This document shows positions 18,986 to 26,807 of a stretch of 32,946 bases of DNA, piece by piece; positions within the stretch are counted from its first letter, which is position 1; each line of letters begins with the position of its first letter. The notes under the pieces are model-generated. The model was not told the DNA's origin. It saw nothing but the letters and a program-made list of their open reading frames with translations, and ran no database searches. Origin of the DNA: Micromonospora sp. CB01531 (lineage in GTDB: Bacteria > Actinomycetota > Actinomycetes > Mycobacteriales > Micromonosporaceae); contig NZ_LWLS01000024.1 of the NCBI RefSeq assembly GCF_001905095.1, positions 195,260 to 228,205 on the forward strand. Reading direction: 5' to 3'. A program made the position numbers and the translations under genes.

Positions 18986-20874
18986 CGCCGCGCCGCCGTG
19001 GGACGTCCGGTGCGGGCGGCCGGCGGGGGGTCGTCCCGGTAGCCGGCGGCCTGCTGGGCGAACAGCCGCGCGTAGGCGCCGTCCGCGGCCAGCAGGGCGG
19101 CGTGCGTGCCGCTCTCGGTCACGACGCCGTCGGCCAGTACGGCGATGCTGTCGGCGTCCCGCACGGCACCCAGCCGGTGCGAGATGATCAGGCTGGTCCG
19201 CCCCGACCGCAGGCTCCGCAGACGGCGGTGCACCTGGTACTCGGCGTCGGCGTCCAGGCCGGCGCTGGGCTCGTCCAGGATCAGCAGGTCCCGGTCGCGG
19301 CGCAGGAACGCGCGCGCCAGCGCCAGGCGCTGCCACTGGCCGCCGGACAGCGGCACCCCGGTCGTCGACGCGGGCGGGTCCGTGTCCTCCGACGGCTCGG
19401 CGGCGAACGACCGGCTGAGCAGCGTCCGGTACCCGCGAGGGAGCCCGGCGACCGCGTCGTGGATGCCCGCCGCCCGGGCCGCGCCGTCGATCCGGGCCCG
19501 ATCATCCGCGGCCGACAGGTCGCCGACGGCGATGTTCTCCTCGGCGGTCAGCTCGTACGCCACGAAATCCTGGAAAACGGCGCCGATCCGGGCCCGCAGC
19601 GCCTCCGGCGGCACGTCCCGGATGTCCAGGCCGTCCCAGAGGATGGCGCCCCGGGTCGGGTCGTAGAACCGGCACAGCAACTTGACCAGCGTGCTCTTGC
19701 CGTCGCCGTTGTGCCCGACCAGCGCCACGGTGTGGCCGTGCGGGATCACCAGGTTCACCCCGCGCAGCACCCACGGATGGTCCGGGCTGTACCGGAACCA
19801 CACGTCGCGAAGTTCGATGCCCCCGCGCAGGGCGGGCAGCGCCCGCGGTCGGGGCGGCGCCGGCAGGTCCGGCTCGGCCGTCACCACGGCCACGAAGTGG
19901 TGAAAGGTCAGCAGGTGTTCGTACGCCATCACCCCGGCGGCGACCAGGGTGGTGAGCGCGGTCTGCACGCCGGCCGCCGCCGCCACGAACATCGACACGT
20001 CGCCGACACTCAGCCCGCCGCGGGCGGCGGTGAGCAGGGCCCAGACCAGCCCGGCGCCCGCCACCGTCGCCGAGCAGGCGGCCAGGCCACCCTGCACCAG
20101 CAGCTCCCGGCGGTCCGTGCCGCGCCGGGCCGCGTTCGCGGTCCGCGCCTCGGCGAGCATCCGCCCGCGCAGGAAGTCGCCGAGGCCGAACAGCCGGATC
20201 TCCTTGGCGGCGTCCACGGTGGACAGCAGGTGGGCGTAGAACATCTCGCGCCGCTCGACCGGACCGATCCGCCAGAGCATCCCCACCCGCTGTCGGGACA
20301 GCCTCAGCTCGATCAGGAACACCGGCGCCGCGGCCAGCAGGAGCACGACGGTGAACGTCGGGCTGATCAGGGCCAGCGAGCCCACGAAACCGGCGACCGT
20401 GAGCACGCTCCGGGCGGCGGACAGTGCGGTGTCGATCAACCGACCGGGATTCGCCGCGCTCTGCTGAGCCAGCCGTAGCCGGTCGAGGAACGCCGGGGTC
20501 TCGAACCGTGCCAGCCCGACGAACCGCGACACCGCCGCGAACAGCTCGTCCTTGCCGCGCAACGCCGCACGGCGATCCACCTCGGCCCGCAGGTACTGCC
20601 CGGCGTGGCTGGCGACCGCGGCCGCCGTACCCACCGCCGCGATCGCCAGCGCCAGGCCGAGCAGCGCACCGGCAGTGCGTGGCGCCGCCAGCCGGTCCAG
20701 GGCCAACTTGGTCAGCCAGGCCAGGGCGACCGGCGCACCGGCGCCGACCAGCGTGACGGCCAGGTAGCCGAGAACGTGACCACGGGCCGAGCGCCAGACC
20801 ATCCGCGCCGCCCGGGCACCGGAGCCGGCCAGGGCCCGCGCACCGGGCGTCCCCGGCCCCCGGCCGCCGGTCAT
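18982..20874 (-). CDS. ABC exporter, fused membrane and ATPase domains
   Basis: The 630-residue half-transporter works as a homodimer. The N-terminal membrane domain (about 30-330) has the usual exporter helices. The ATPase domain (about 350-600) has Walker A GHNGDGKST with Lys393, signature LSGGQWQRLALARA (from 509), Walker B LLILDEPSAGLD with catalytic Glu535, and switch His566 in SHRLGAV. There is no N-terminal C39 peptidase domain, so cleavage of any exported peptide must be done by another enzyme; the next gene encodes an S26 peptidase. It overlaps both neighbours by four bases (ATGA). This architecture is common among exporters of bacteriocins and other peptides. The substrate is inferred from context. 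Confidence 0.92.
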   Translation of the reverse strand: MTGGRGPGTPGARALAGSGARAARMVWRSARGHVLGYLAVTLVGAGAPVALAWLTKLALDRLAAPRTAGALLGLALAIAAVGTAAAVASHAGQYLRAEVDRRAALRGKDELFAAVSRFVGLARFETPAFLDRLRLAQQSAANPGRLIDTALSAARSVLTVAGFVGSLALISPTFTVVLLLAAAPVFLIELRLSRQRVGMLWRIGPVERREMFYAHLLSTVDAAKEIRLFGLGDFLRGRMLAEARTANAARRGTDRRELLVQGGLAACSATVAGAGLVWALLTAARGGLSVGDVSMFVAAAAGVQTALTTLVAAGVMAYEHLLTFHHFVAVVTAEPDLPAPPRPRALPALRGGIELRDVWFRYSPDHPWVLRGVNLVIPHGHTVALVGHNGDGKSTLVKLLCRFYDPTRGAILWDGLDIRDVPPEALRARIGAVFQDFVAYELTAEENIAVGDLSAADDRARIDGAARAAGIHDAVAGLPRGYRTLLSRSFAAEPSEDTDPPASTTGVPLSGGQWQRLALARAFLRRDRDLLILDEPSAGLDADAEYQVHRRLRSLRSGRTSLIISHRLGAVRDADSIAVLADGVVTESGTHAALLAADGAYARLFAQQAAGYRDDPPPAARTGRPTAARR

Positions 20875-21434
20875 GCCGCCGTCCCCACCGGCAAACGGGA
20901 GACCCGGGGCAGCACCGCGGTCAGCACACCGCCCTCGCCGAGCACGCAGAACAGGGGGTACGCCTGAACCCGGAACGCGTTGGCGACCGGCCCGTCGACG
21001 GCCTCGACGACCACCTGCGCCACCGGGTTCAGCGCCTCGACCAGGTCCGCCGGGTCACCCGACCGGCCGTCCACGACCGCCAGCACCCGCTGCCGGTCCT
21101 GCCCGCGGGCCCAGTCGAGGAGCTCGGGCAGTTGTTCCCGGCAACCGCCGCAGTCCGGCGACAGGAAGGCGACCACGGTCGGCGTGGCGAGCAGGTCCGG
21201 CGCGAGGGGCAGGCCGTCCACGGTGGTCGCGGTGAACTCGCCGACCACGTCGCCGGCGGACGGGCCGCGGGCACCCTCGCCGGGCGCGGCGGTACGGGTG
21301 GCGCCGACGTACTCGTACAGCGCGTCCAGCAGCTTCGTGTGCTCACGCAGCCGGCGGATCACGCCGAGCGCCAGCAGCAGGTTCAGCGCGCCGAGCGCGC
21401 CGACGAGAAGCAGCGCGGCGATCAGGTAGGGCAT
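20871..21434 (-). CDS. MauD/TlpA-like membrane-anchored thioredoxin
   Basis: The 187-residue protein has one N-terminal membrane helix (about 1-25) and an extracytoplasmic thioredoxin fold. The redox motif is SPDCGGCREQLPEL with Cys95 and Cys98; the region FRVQAYPLFCVL includes the likely cis-proline. Length, anchor and motif fit MauD and TlpA-like proteins, which handle disulfides in exported proteins. MauD works with MauE in maturing the cysteine-rich light chain of methylamine dehydrogenase. Here the neighbours are a cysteine-rich peptide, an exporter, and a MauE-like gene nearby, so a role in forming or reshuffling the peptide's disulfides is a reasonable inference. Its stop overlaps the ABC gene start by four bases. 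Confidence 0.85.
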   Translation of the reverse strand: MPYLIAALLLVGALGALNLLLALGVIRRLREHTKLLDALYEYVGATRTAAPGEGARGPSAGDVVGEFTATTVDGLPLAPDLLATPTVVAFLSPDCGGCREQLPELLDWARGQDRQRVLAVVDGRSGDPADLVEALNPVAQVVVEAVDGPVANAFRVQAYPLFCVLGEGGVLTAVLPRVSRLPVGTAA

Positions 21435-21489
21435 GGTGCACCGCCTTGTCGACAGGGCCGGCCGGGTCGGCGGGCCGATGGCTGGGGGT

Positions 21490-21522
21490 GTGCCCGGCGG
21501 CGTCGCACGCGCCGCCGGGCAC
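21490..21522 (-). terminator. Hairpin between peptide gene and export genes (attenuator-like)
   Basis: A perfect 13-bp inverted repeat (21490-21502 with 21510-21522) with a 7-base loop sits in the 171-base gap after the small peptide gene. Many peptide clusters use such a partial terminator to make much more precursor than export protein. Confidence 0.75.
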
Positions 21523-21605
21523 CTGGCGAGGTGCCGGAGAAGCCGGACGGCTCCCCCGGGTCGGTTCGTCGGCCGCCGGCGGCTACCGGTCGGCCCGCCG
21601 CTACG

Positions 21606-21806
21606 TCAGCAGTAGTACTCGCTGGACGACGAACGGAAGCAGGAGCCGCAGTTGCTGGTGCCGTTCGGGTAGTAGCAGCAGTACCGCCACATGTTGGTAC
21701 CGCAGCAGAAGTAGTCGCAGTCGGTTGCCCGAGCCGCGGTGTGCGGGACGACCAGACTCAGCAGCCGATCGGCCGCGGCGTTGGCCATCTTGCTGATGGT
21801 GCGCAT
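21606..21806 (-). CDS. Small cysteine-rich precursor-like peptide
   Basis: A 66-residue peptide gene with a very strong ribosome site (GGAAGGGAAGGG) just before the ATG at 21806. The first 27 residues form a leader with a helical hydrophobic part (ANAAADRLLSLVV) ending in AARA, a good signal-peptidase site (Ala25 and Ala27 at -3 and -1). The remaining 39 residues hold eight cysteines (30, 34, 35, 43, 44, 53, 56, 66), including two CC pairs and a terminal Cys, with many Tyr and Ser. Eight cysteines could give four disulfides. I do not recognise it as a known peptide class. It heads an operon with a thioredoxin, exporter and peptidase. It could be a bacteriocin-like peptide, a signalling peptide or a structural subunit. 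Confidence 0.85.
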   Translation of the reverse strand: MRTISKMANAAADRLLSLVVPHTAARATDCDYFCCGTNMWRYCCYYPNGTSNCGSCFRSSSSEYYC

Positions 21807-22057
21807 CGAACCCTTCCCTTCCTGGTCCCTGGTCGCACGGCCGGACGGCACCCCGCCGCATCGGACGGCGTGGCACCCCCGTACGCCCGGGTGTCCGGGC
21901 GGTCTGCCCGGCCGCGTTCCCACAGGATGTGGCGCGCGGTCGGGTCGATTTCTTAACGGTTCCTTGGCGGCCATGCCCGGACGGTGCTGAGATGGGTCCG
22001 GCCCCGGGTATCGACAGTGATCAACTCGGGTGTCGACCGGCGAGGGCGGGAGACAGC
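21807..22057. promoter_or_regulatory. Divergent control region between the peptide gene and SARP regulator
   Basis: The 251 bases hold both promoters. CGGACGGC occurs twice, 20 bases apart (21842-21849 and 21862-21869), and CGGACGG a third time at 21978-21984. SARP regulators bind direct repeats near the -35 position, so these may be sites for the adjacent regulator. A less GC-rich patch (TTTCTTAACGG, about 21949-21959) is the best promoter candidate for the plus strand. Confidence 0.45.
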
Positions 22058-24856
22058 ATGGACATTGGTCTGCTGGGGCCGGTGGAGATTCGGCTGGGCG
22101 ACCGGGTGGTGAACTCCGGGCCACGCCAGCAGCGGCACGTGCTCGCCGTGCTGGCGACCGAGGTGGGCCGTCCGGTCACCCTCGAACAGCTCATCGACCG
22201 GGTCTGGGACGAGGCACCGCCCGGCGCGCGGCAGACCCTGCAGGTCTATCTCACCCGGCTCCGGCGGCTGCTGGCACCCGGCCCGGCCGGCACCCGGTCC
22301 GCCCTGACCCGCCGCTCCGGCGGGTACGTGCTGGACGTCGAGCCGGACCGGGTCGACCTGCACCGCTTCCGCGACCTGCTCGACCGCGCCCGCGACCGCC
22401 CGGACCGCGAGCAGGCGGGGCTGCTGCGTACCGCGCTGGCACTGTGGGCCGGCGAGCCGCTGGCCGGGCTGCCCGGCGGCTGGGCGGAGCGGACCCGCCG
22501 CGCGTGGCGCCGGCAGTACCTCGACGCCATGGTGAACTGGGCGGACGTCGAGTTGCGGTGCGGCAACGCGGGCATCGTGCTCGGCCCGCTGACCGAGGCG
22601 GTCGGCGAACATCCCCTGGTCGAGCCGCTGAGCGCCGCGCTGATGCGGGGCCTGCACCGGGCCGGCCGGACCGCCGACGCGCTCGACTGCTACGCCGAGC
22701 TGCGGCACCGGCTGGCCGAGGAACTGGGCACCGACCCGTCGCCCGAGGTACGCGAGGCGCACCGGGCGATCCTGCGCGCCGAGCCGGACGGGCCGGCTGT
22801 CACCAGCCGGCCGGCGCGGCCCGTCCCCGCACAGCTACCGGCCGACATGCCCGGTTTCGTCGCGCGGGGCCGGGAACTCACCCGCCTGGCGCAGGCCCTC
22901 GACGCCGTCGGCGAGCAGCTCACCGCCGTGGCGGTGACGGTCCTGTCCGGGACCGCGGGCGTCGGCAAGACCGCGCTCGCGGTGCACTGGGCACACCGGG
23001 TACGCGACCGGTTCCCGGACGGTCAGCTGCAGGTGAACCTGCGGGGCTTCGACGGCAGCGGCGCCCCGATGGACAGCGCGGAGGCGCTCCGGGTGTTTCT
23101 CGGCGCGCTGGGCGTGCCACCCGAGGGCGTACCGTCGGAGCCGGCCGCGGCCATCGCGCTGTACCGGACGCTCCTGGCCGACCGGCGCGTCCTGATCCTG
23201 CTCGACAACGCCCGCGACGCCGCGCAGATCCGCCCGCTGCTACCCGGCGCGGCCGGCTGCCTCGTGGTGGTCACCAGCCGCGACGACCTGGCCGGGCTGG
23301 TCGCGGCCGAGGGCGCGCGTCCCGTACCCGTCGGCCTGTTCTCCGCCGACGAGGCCCGGCAGCTGCTCGCGCGCCGGCTCGGCGCGCAGCGCGTCGCCGC
23401 GGAACCGGACGCCGCCGAGGAGATCATCGACCGGTGCGCCGGGCTGCCGCTGGCCCTGGCGGTGGTGGCTGCCCGGGCCGCCACCAAGCCGACCTTCCCG
23501 CTGGCCCGGTTCGCCGAGCAACTGCGGGCCGGCCAACTCGACGCGCTCCACGCCGGGGACCCGATCACCGACGTACGCAACGTCTTCTCCTGGTCGTACC
23601 GGGGGCTCAGCCCCGCCGCGGCTCGGCTGTTCCGGCTGCTCGGCCTGTACCCGGGCCCGGACGTCTCGGTCGCGGCCGCGGCCAGCCTCGCCGGGCTCGC
23701 CGCCGGGCCCGCCCAGCGGCTGCTGGCCGAGCTGACCCAGGCCCATCTGCTCACCGAACACAGCCCCGGCCGGTTCCAGCTCCACGACCTGCTGCGCACG
23801 TACGCCGGGGAGCTGACCGCGCGGCACGACCCGGACGCCGAACGGGCCGACGCGGTGCATCGGGTCCTCGACCACTACCTGCACACCTGTGACGTCGCGG
23901 CGGTGCTCGTGGAGCCGCACCGGGACCCGGTCGTCCAGACCCCTCCCCGGCCCGGCGTGACCCCCGAGCCGCTCGCCGACGACCGGCAGGCGCTGGACTG
24001 GTTCGCCGTGGAGCACCAGGTGCTGCTGGCCGCGGTCCGGCTGGCCGTCGACGCCGGGTCCGACCGGCACGCCTGGCAGTTGGCGCGGGTACTCGCCGGG
24101 CTGATGGACAACCAGGGCCGGTGGCCGGACCTGATCGCCGTCGAACAGGTGGCGATCGAGGCCACCCGGCGGCTCGACGAGCGCACCGAGCAGGCCTGGG
24201 CGCAGCGCTTCCTCGGCCGGGCGTACGCCTCGCTGCGCCGGTACCCGGAGGCGGAGGCGGCGTACCGGTCGGCGCTGGACCTTTACACGCGGCTCGGCGA
24301 CCCGGCCGGGCGGGCCGCGGTGCATTTCGCGCTCGCCTGCCTGGCCGAGTCCCAACAGCGCTGGGACACGATGCACGAGCACAGCACGCAGACGCTGCGG
24401 TTGTACACCGAAGCTGGGTACCAGCCGGGCATCGGCCGGGCGCTGAACCTGCTCGGTTGGGTACACGCTTTGCAGCGGAACTTCGACGACAGCCTGCCCT
24501 ACTGCCACCGGGCGCTGGCCCTGCAGGAGACGCTCGGCGACCGCGTGGGCCAGGCGGCCACCTGGGACAGCATCGGCTACGTCCACCACCACCGTGGGGA
24601 GCACGCCGGTGCGGTCGACTGCTACGAGCGCGCGCTGGCGCTGTACCGGCGGTGCGGCGACCGGTACAACGAGGCCGACGTGCTGACCCATCTCGGGGAC
24701 ACCCACCACGCCGCCGGCCGTCCCGATGCCGCGCAGGCCGCCTGGCGACTGGCCGAGCAGATCTTCGGCGAACTGGGCAACGCCCACGCGGAGGCCGTCC
24801 GGGCCCGCCTGGCCGGCCTCGACCCCATCGCGGTCCTGCCCGCGCCGGTGCCCTGA
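22058..24856 (+). CDS. AfsR/SARP-family transcriptional regulator
   Basis: The 932-residue cluster-type activator has four parts. A winged-helix DNA-binding domain (about 1-95, starting MDIGLLGPVEIR) is followed by a bacterial transcriptional activation domain (100-245, VDLHRFRDLLDRARD and GLHRAGRTADALDCY). Next is an NB-ARC/STAND ATPase (265-520, Walker A GTAGVGKT with Lys304, and VLILLDNARDA), then TPR repeats (about 690-920). Such large SARPs switch on specialised-metabolite and peptide genes and integrate nucleotide or protein signals. The frame is open from 21929, but the ATG at 22058 has a GGGAG site and starts the DNA-binding domain. It is divergent from the cysteine-rich peptide gene and is the obvious candidate for its control. 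Confidence 0.92.
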   Translation: MDIGLLGPVEIRLGDRVVNSGPRQQRHVLAVLATEVGRPVTLEQLIDRVWDEAPPGARQTLQVYLTRLRRLLAPGPAGTRSALTRRSGGYVLDVEPDRVDLHRFRDLLDRARDRPDREQAGLLRTALALWAGEPLAGLPGGWAERTRRAWRRQYLDAMVNWADVELRCGNAGIVLGPLTEAVGEHPLVEPLSAALMRGLHRAGRTADALDCYAELRHRLAEELGTDPSPEVREAHRAILRAEPDGPAVTSRPARPVPAQLPADMPGFVARGRELTRLAQALDAVGEQLTAVAVTVLSGTAGVGKTALAVHWAHRVRDRFPDGQLQVNLRGFDGSGAPMDSAEALRVFLGALGVPPEGVPSEPAAAIALYRTLLADRRVLILLDNARDAAQIRPLLPGAAGCLVVVTSRDDLAGLVAAEGARPVPVGLFSADEARQLLARRLGAQRVAAEPDAAEEIIDRCAGLPLALAVVAARAATKPTFPLARFAEQLRAGQLDALHAGDPITDVRNVFSWSYRGLSPAAARLFRLLGLYPGPDVSVAAAASLAGLAAGPAQRLLAELTQAHLLTEHSPGRFQLHDLLRTYAGELTARHDPDAERADAVHRVLDHYLHTCDVAAVLVEPHRDPVVQTPPRPGVTPEPLADDRQALDWFAVEHQVLLAAVRLAVDAGSDRHAWQLARVLAGLMDNQGRWPDLIAVEQVAIEATRRLDERTEQAWAQRFLGRAYASLRRYPEAEAAYRSALDLYTRLGDPAGRAAVHFALACLAESQQRWDTMHEHSTQTLRLYTEAGYQPGIGRALNLLGWVHALQRNFDDSLPYCHRALALQETLGDRVGQAATWDSIGYVHHHRGEHAGAVDCYERALALYRRCGDRYNEADVLTHLGDTHHAAGRPDAAQAAWRLAEQIFGELGNAHAEAVRARLAGLDPIAVLPAPVP

Positions 24857-24947
24857 CCCGGCCGCACGCGCACGGCGGTCGATCCTTGCCTCCCAGGCGT
24901 CCGGGTGACGATACTGGCGCCGCGGGCGCACGACGGTCGGGGGGACG

Positions 24948-25543
24948 ATGTACCTGTCAGTGGGACTCATGGGGGCGCTGTGGTGCGTTTTCGCCGCCTC
25001 AGCCGGGAGCAAGGTGCGCAGCCGTGCGGCGCAGCGGGCGTTCGCCGACTCGCTACGGCCGGTGCCGTTGCTGCCCACCCGGCTGGTCGCCCCCGCCGCG
25101 CTGGCGGTGACCGCGGCCGAGGCGGGGATCGTGCTCGGGCTGGGCTGGTCGGTGGCGGCCGTGGTCGCCGGCTGGGCCACCGCCCGCGCCGGGCCACCCT
25201 CGTGCTCCTCCTCACCAGCCTGCTGCTCGCCGTCCTGACGACCGGTGTCGTACTCGCCGTACGCCGCGGCACCGGAGCCCGCTGTGCCTGCTTCGGGGCA
25301 ACCGAGCGACCGCTCGGCCGGCGCCATGTCGTCCGCAACGGCATCCTGCTGGCCAGCGTCGCCGGCGCGCTCGTGGCCGTGGCCCTCGGGGCGGCGTACC
25401 CACTGGCGCCGGCCGGCGCGGCCGTCGCCCTGGCGGCCGGGGCGGTGGGCGCGCTCATCCTGATCCGTCTGGACGACCTGCTGGACCTGTTCCTGCCGGT
25501 CAGCACCGCCCCGCCGATCGCGCCCAGCCGCCGCGATCCCTGA
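24948..25543 (+). pseudogene. MauE/DoxX-like membrane protein, reading frame broken by one base
   Basis: The first frame runs from the ATG at 24948 (GGGGGGA site just before it) through about 80 residues with membrane segments, to WATARAG at about 25193. It then turns into non-membrane sequence and stops at 25238. The second frame picks up at about 25190 with RATLVLLLTSLLLAVL and continues through VRRGTGARCACFG and further membrane segments to 25543. Joined, the parts give a MauE-type four-helix membrane protein of about 198 residues with the family CxCFG motif. MauE works with MauD in exported disulfide formation, and a MauD-like gene is nearby. A single missing base in the GC-rich run 25180-25195 would explain it. 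It may be a sequencing error, a true mutation or, less likely, recoding. Confidence 0.8.
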
Positions 25544-25549
25544 CCGGGG

Positions 25550-26713
25550 CTACCGGCCGTTCTCGTCGCCGGTGGCTGTTTCGCGGACCAGGCGGTTGGC
25601 GTCCTGTGGGCTGGCGCCGGTGGCGCGCAGCAGGTCGCTGGCGGCGCTGCGGATCTGCACGACAACGGTCTCGCCGAACTCCCGCGCCTGGGCGCGGTCC
25701 GCTTGTCCGGCCAGCCGTGCGGCTTCGAGCACGGACTGCCGGGTCCGTCCGGACGCTCGGCCGGTGGTGCAGTCGCCGTGCAGATACGTGAGCGCGTCAC
25801 CCAAGGCCGTGACGGCCTGATGCAAGGACGGCGGGACCGGTTCGTGATATTCGAGCAGAGTAACGACGCGGCGGGCCATCACCCGGACGTTGGTGGTGAA
25901 GGCACGGAGTTGGTCGGCGGCGGCCCGGTACTGCTGGTAGCGGCTGCGCCGGTGGCGCCACCACGGCGCGATGCTCACCATTTCCTCGGCCCCCCGCAGG
26001 GCTTCGTCGAAGCGCTTGGCGTCGGCGGCAACGGCGTTGAAGCTGTCCAACGCTCGCACAGCCAGGTCCCGGTCGCCGGCCGCCAGCGCCTGGCCGGTGG
26101 TGTGGATGGCCGCGGCGAGATCGGTGAAGAACGGCCTGGCGGCGCGACGGACGCCCCGCAACGGGTCGAAGGGCAGGAGCAGCGCCACGGCGAGGAAGCC
26201 CATCGACGCACCCACGGCGGCATCGAGGATGCGGGGCAGTTCGAGGCTGCGTTGACTGCCGGACAGGGTGGCGAACAGTGTCGCAGTGGCACCGGCCTGA
26301 CTGACCAGGGCACCACTGCGGCCGGCGACCAACAGGGCGAGGGCGACGGACCCGGAGACAACTACCGCAATCTGCCACGCGCCGCTGCCGACGAGATACA
26401 GCAGGGCGTCGGCCACCGTGATGCCCAGCCCGACCCCGATGAGGAGTTCCACCGTCTGTCTGGTGCGTTGTCCCGTGGCGGAGGCGATGGTGGCGAGAGC
26501 GGCCGCGGGCGCGAAGACCGGCGCGTTGCGGCCGAGGAAGTCGGTGGCGATGATCCAGGCCCCCGCCGTGGCGAGCCCAGCCTGCACGGAGATCAACGCA
26601 ATGGGCGCCAACTGCCGGGAGGCGAAAAATTGCCGTACGGCCGGCAGCGGCCATACGCGGCCGGGCCCCGCCGGACGGCTGGGACGCCGGCCGGGGGCAC
26701 CCGGCTCAGCCAT
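25550..26713 (-). CDS. FUSC-family (aromatic acid exporter-like) membrane protein
   Basis: The 387-residue protein has about six membrane segments in the first 175 residues (for example IALISVQAGLATAGAWII, IAVVVSGSVALALLV and GASMGFLAVALLLPF) and a long, mainly helical cytoplasmic part after them. This matches the FUSC/aromatic acid exporter group (YccC, fusaric-acid-resistance type). Such proteins are thought to export aromatic or other toxic organic acids; the substrate here is unknown. It stops only six bases from the MauE-like gene in convergent orientation, with no hairpin between them. The ATG at 26713 has no strong ribosome site. Confidence 0.83.
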   Translation of the reverse strand: MAEPGAPGRRPSRPAGPGRVWPLPAVRQFFASRQLAPIALISVQAGLATAGAWIIATDFLGRNAPVFAPAAALATIASATGQRTRQTVELLIGVGLGITVADALLYLVGSGAWQIAVVVSGSVALALLVAGRSGALVSQAGATATLFATLSGSQRSLELPRILDAAVGASMGFLAVALLLPFDPLRGVRRAARPFFTDLAAAIHTTGQALAAGDRDLAVRALDSFNAVAADAKRFDEALRGAEEMVSIAPWWRHRRSRYQQYRAAADQLRAFTTNVRVMARRVVTLLEYHEPVPPSLHQAVTALGDALTYLHGDCTTGRASGRTRQSVLEAARLAGQADRAQAREFGETVVVQIRSAASDLLRATGASPQDANRLVRETATGDENGR

Positions 26714-26807
26714 GCGACGGCTTTCCCACTCTCCGCGGAATTAGTCAGGGGACATCACGATGCGCGAAGAGCGTTTGGTGTCTCATCCGGTGCGGCCGCC
26801 TGCCTGC

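Noticed and set aside
25180..25200. Programmed -1 ribosomal frameshift in the MauE-like gene
   Set aside because: There is no slippery heptamer of the usual form and no clear pseudoknot, so a one-base indel or sequencing error is simpler.
20871..25543. A true methylamine dehydrogenase operon
   Set aside because: MauD- and MauE-like genes are present, but there is no heavy chain, and the 66-residue peptide is too short for the light chain, which also has more cysteines and a tryptophan tryptophylquinone site.
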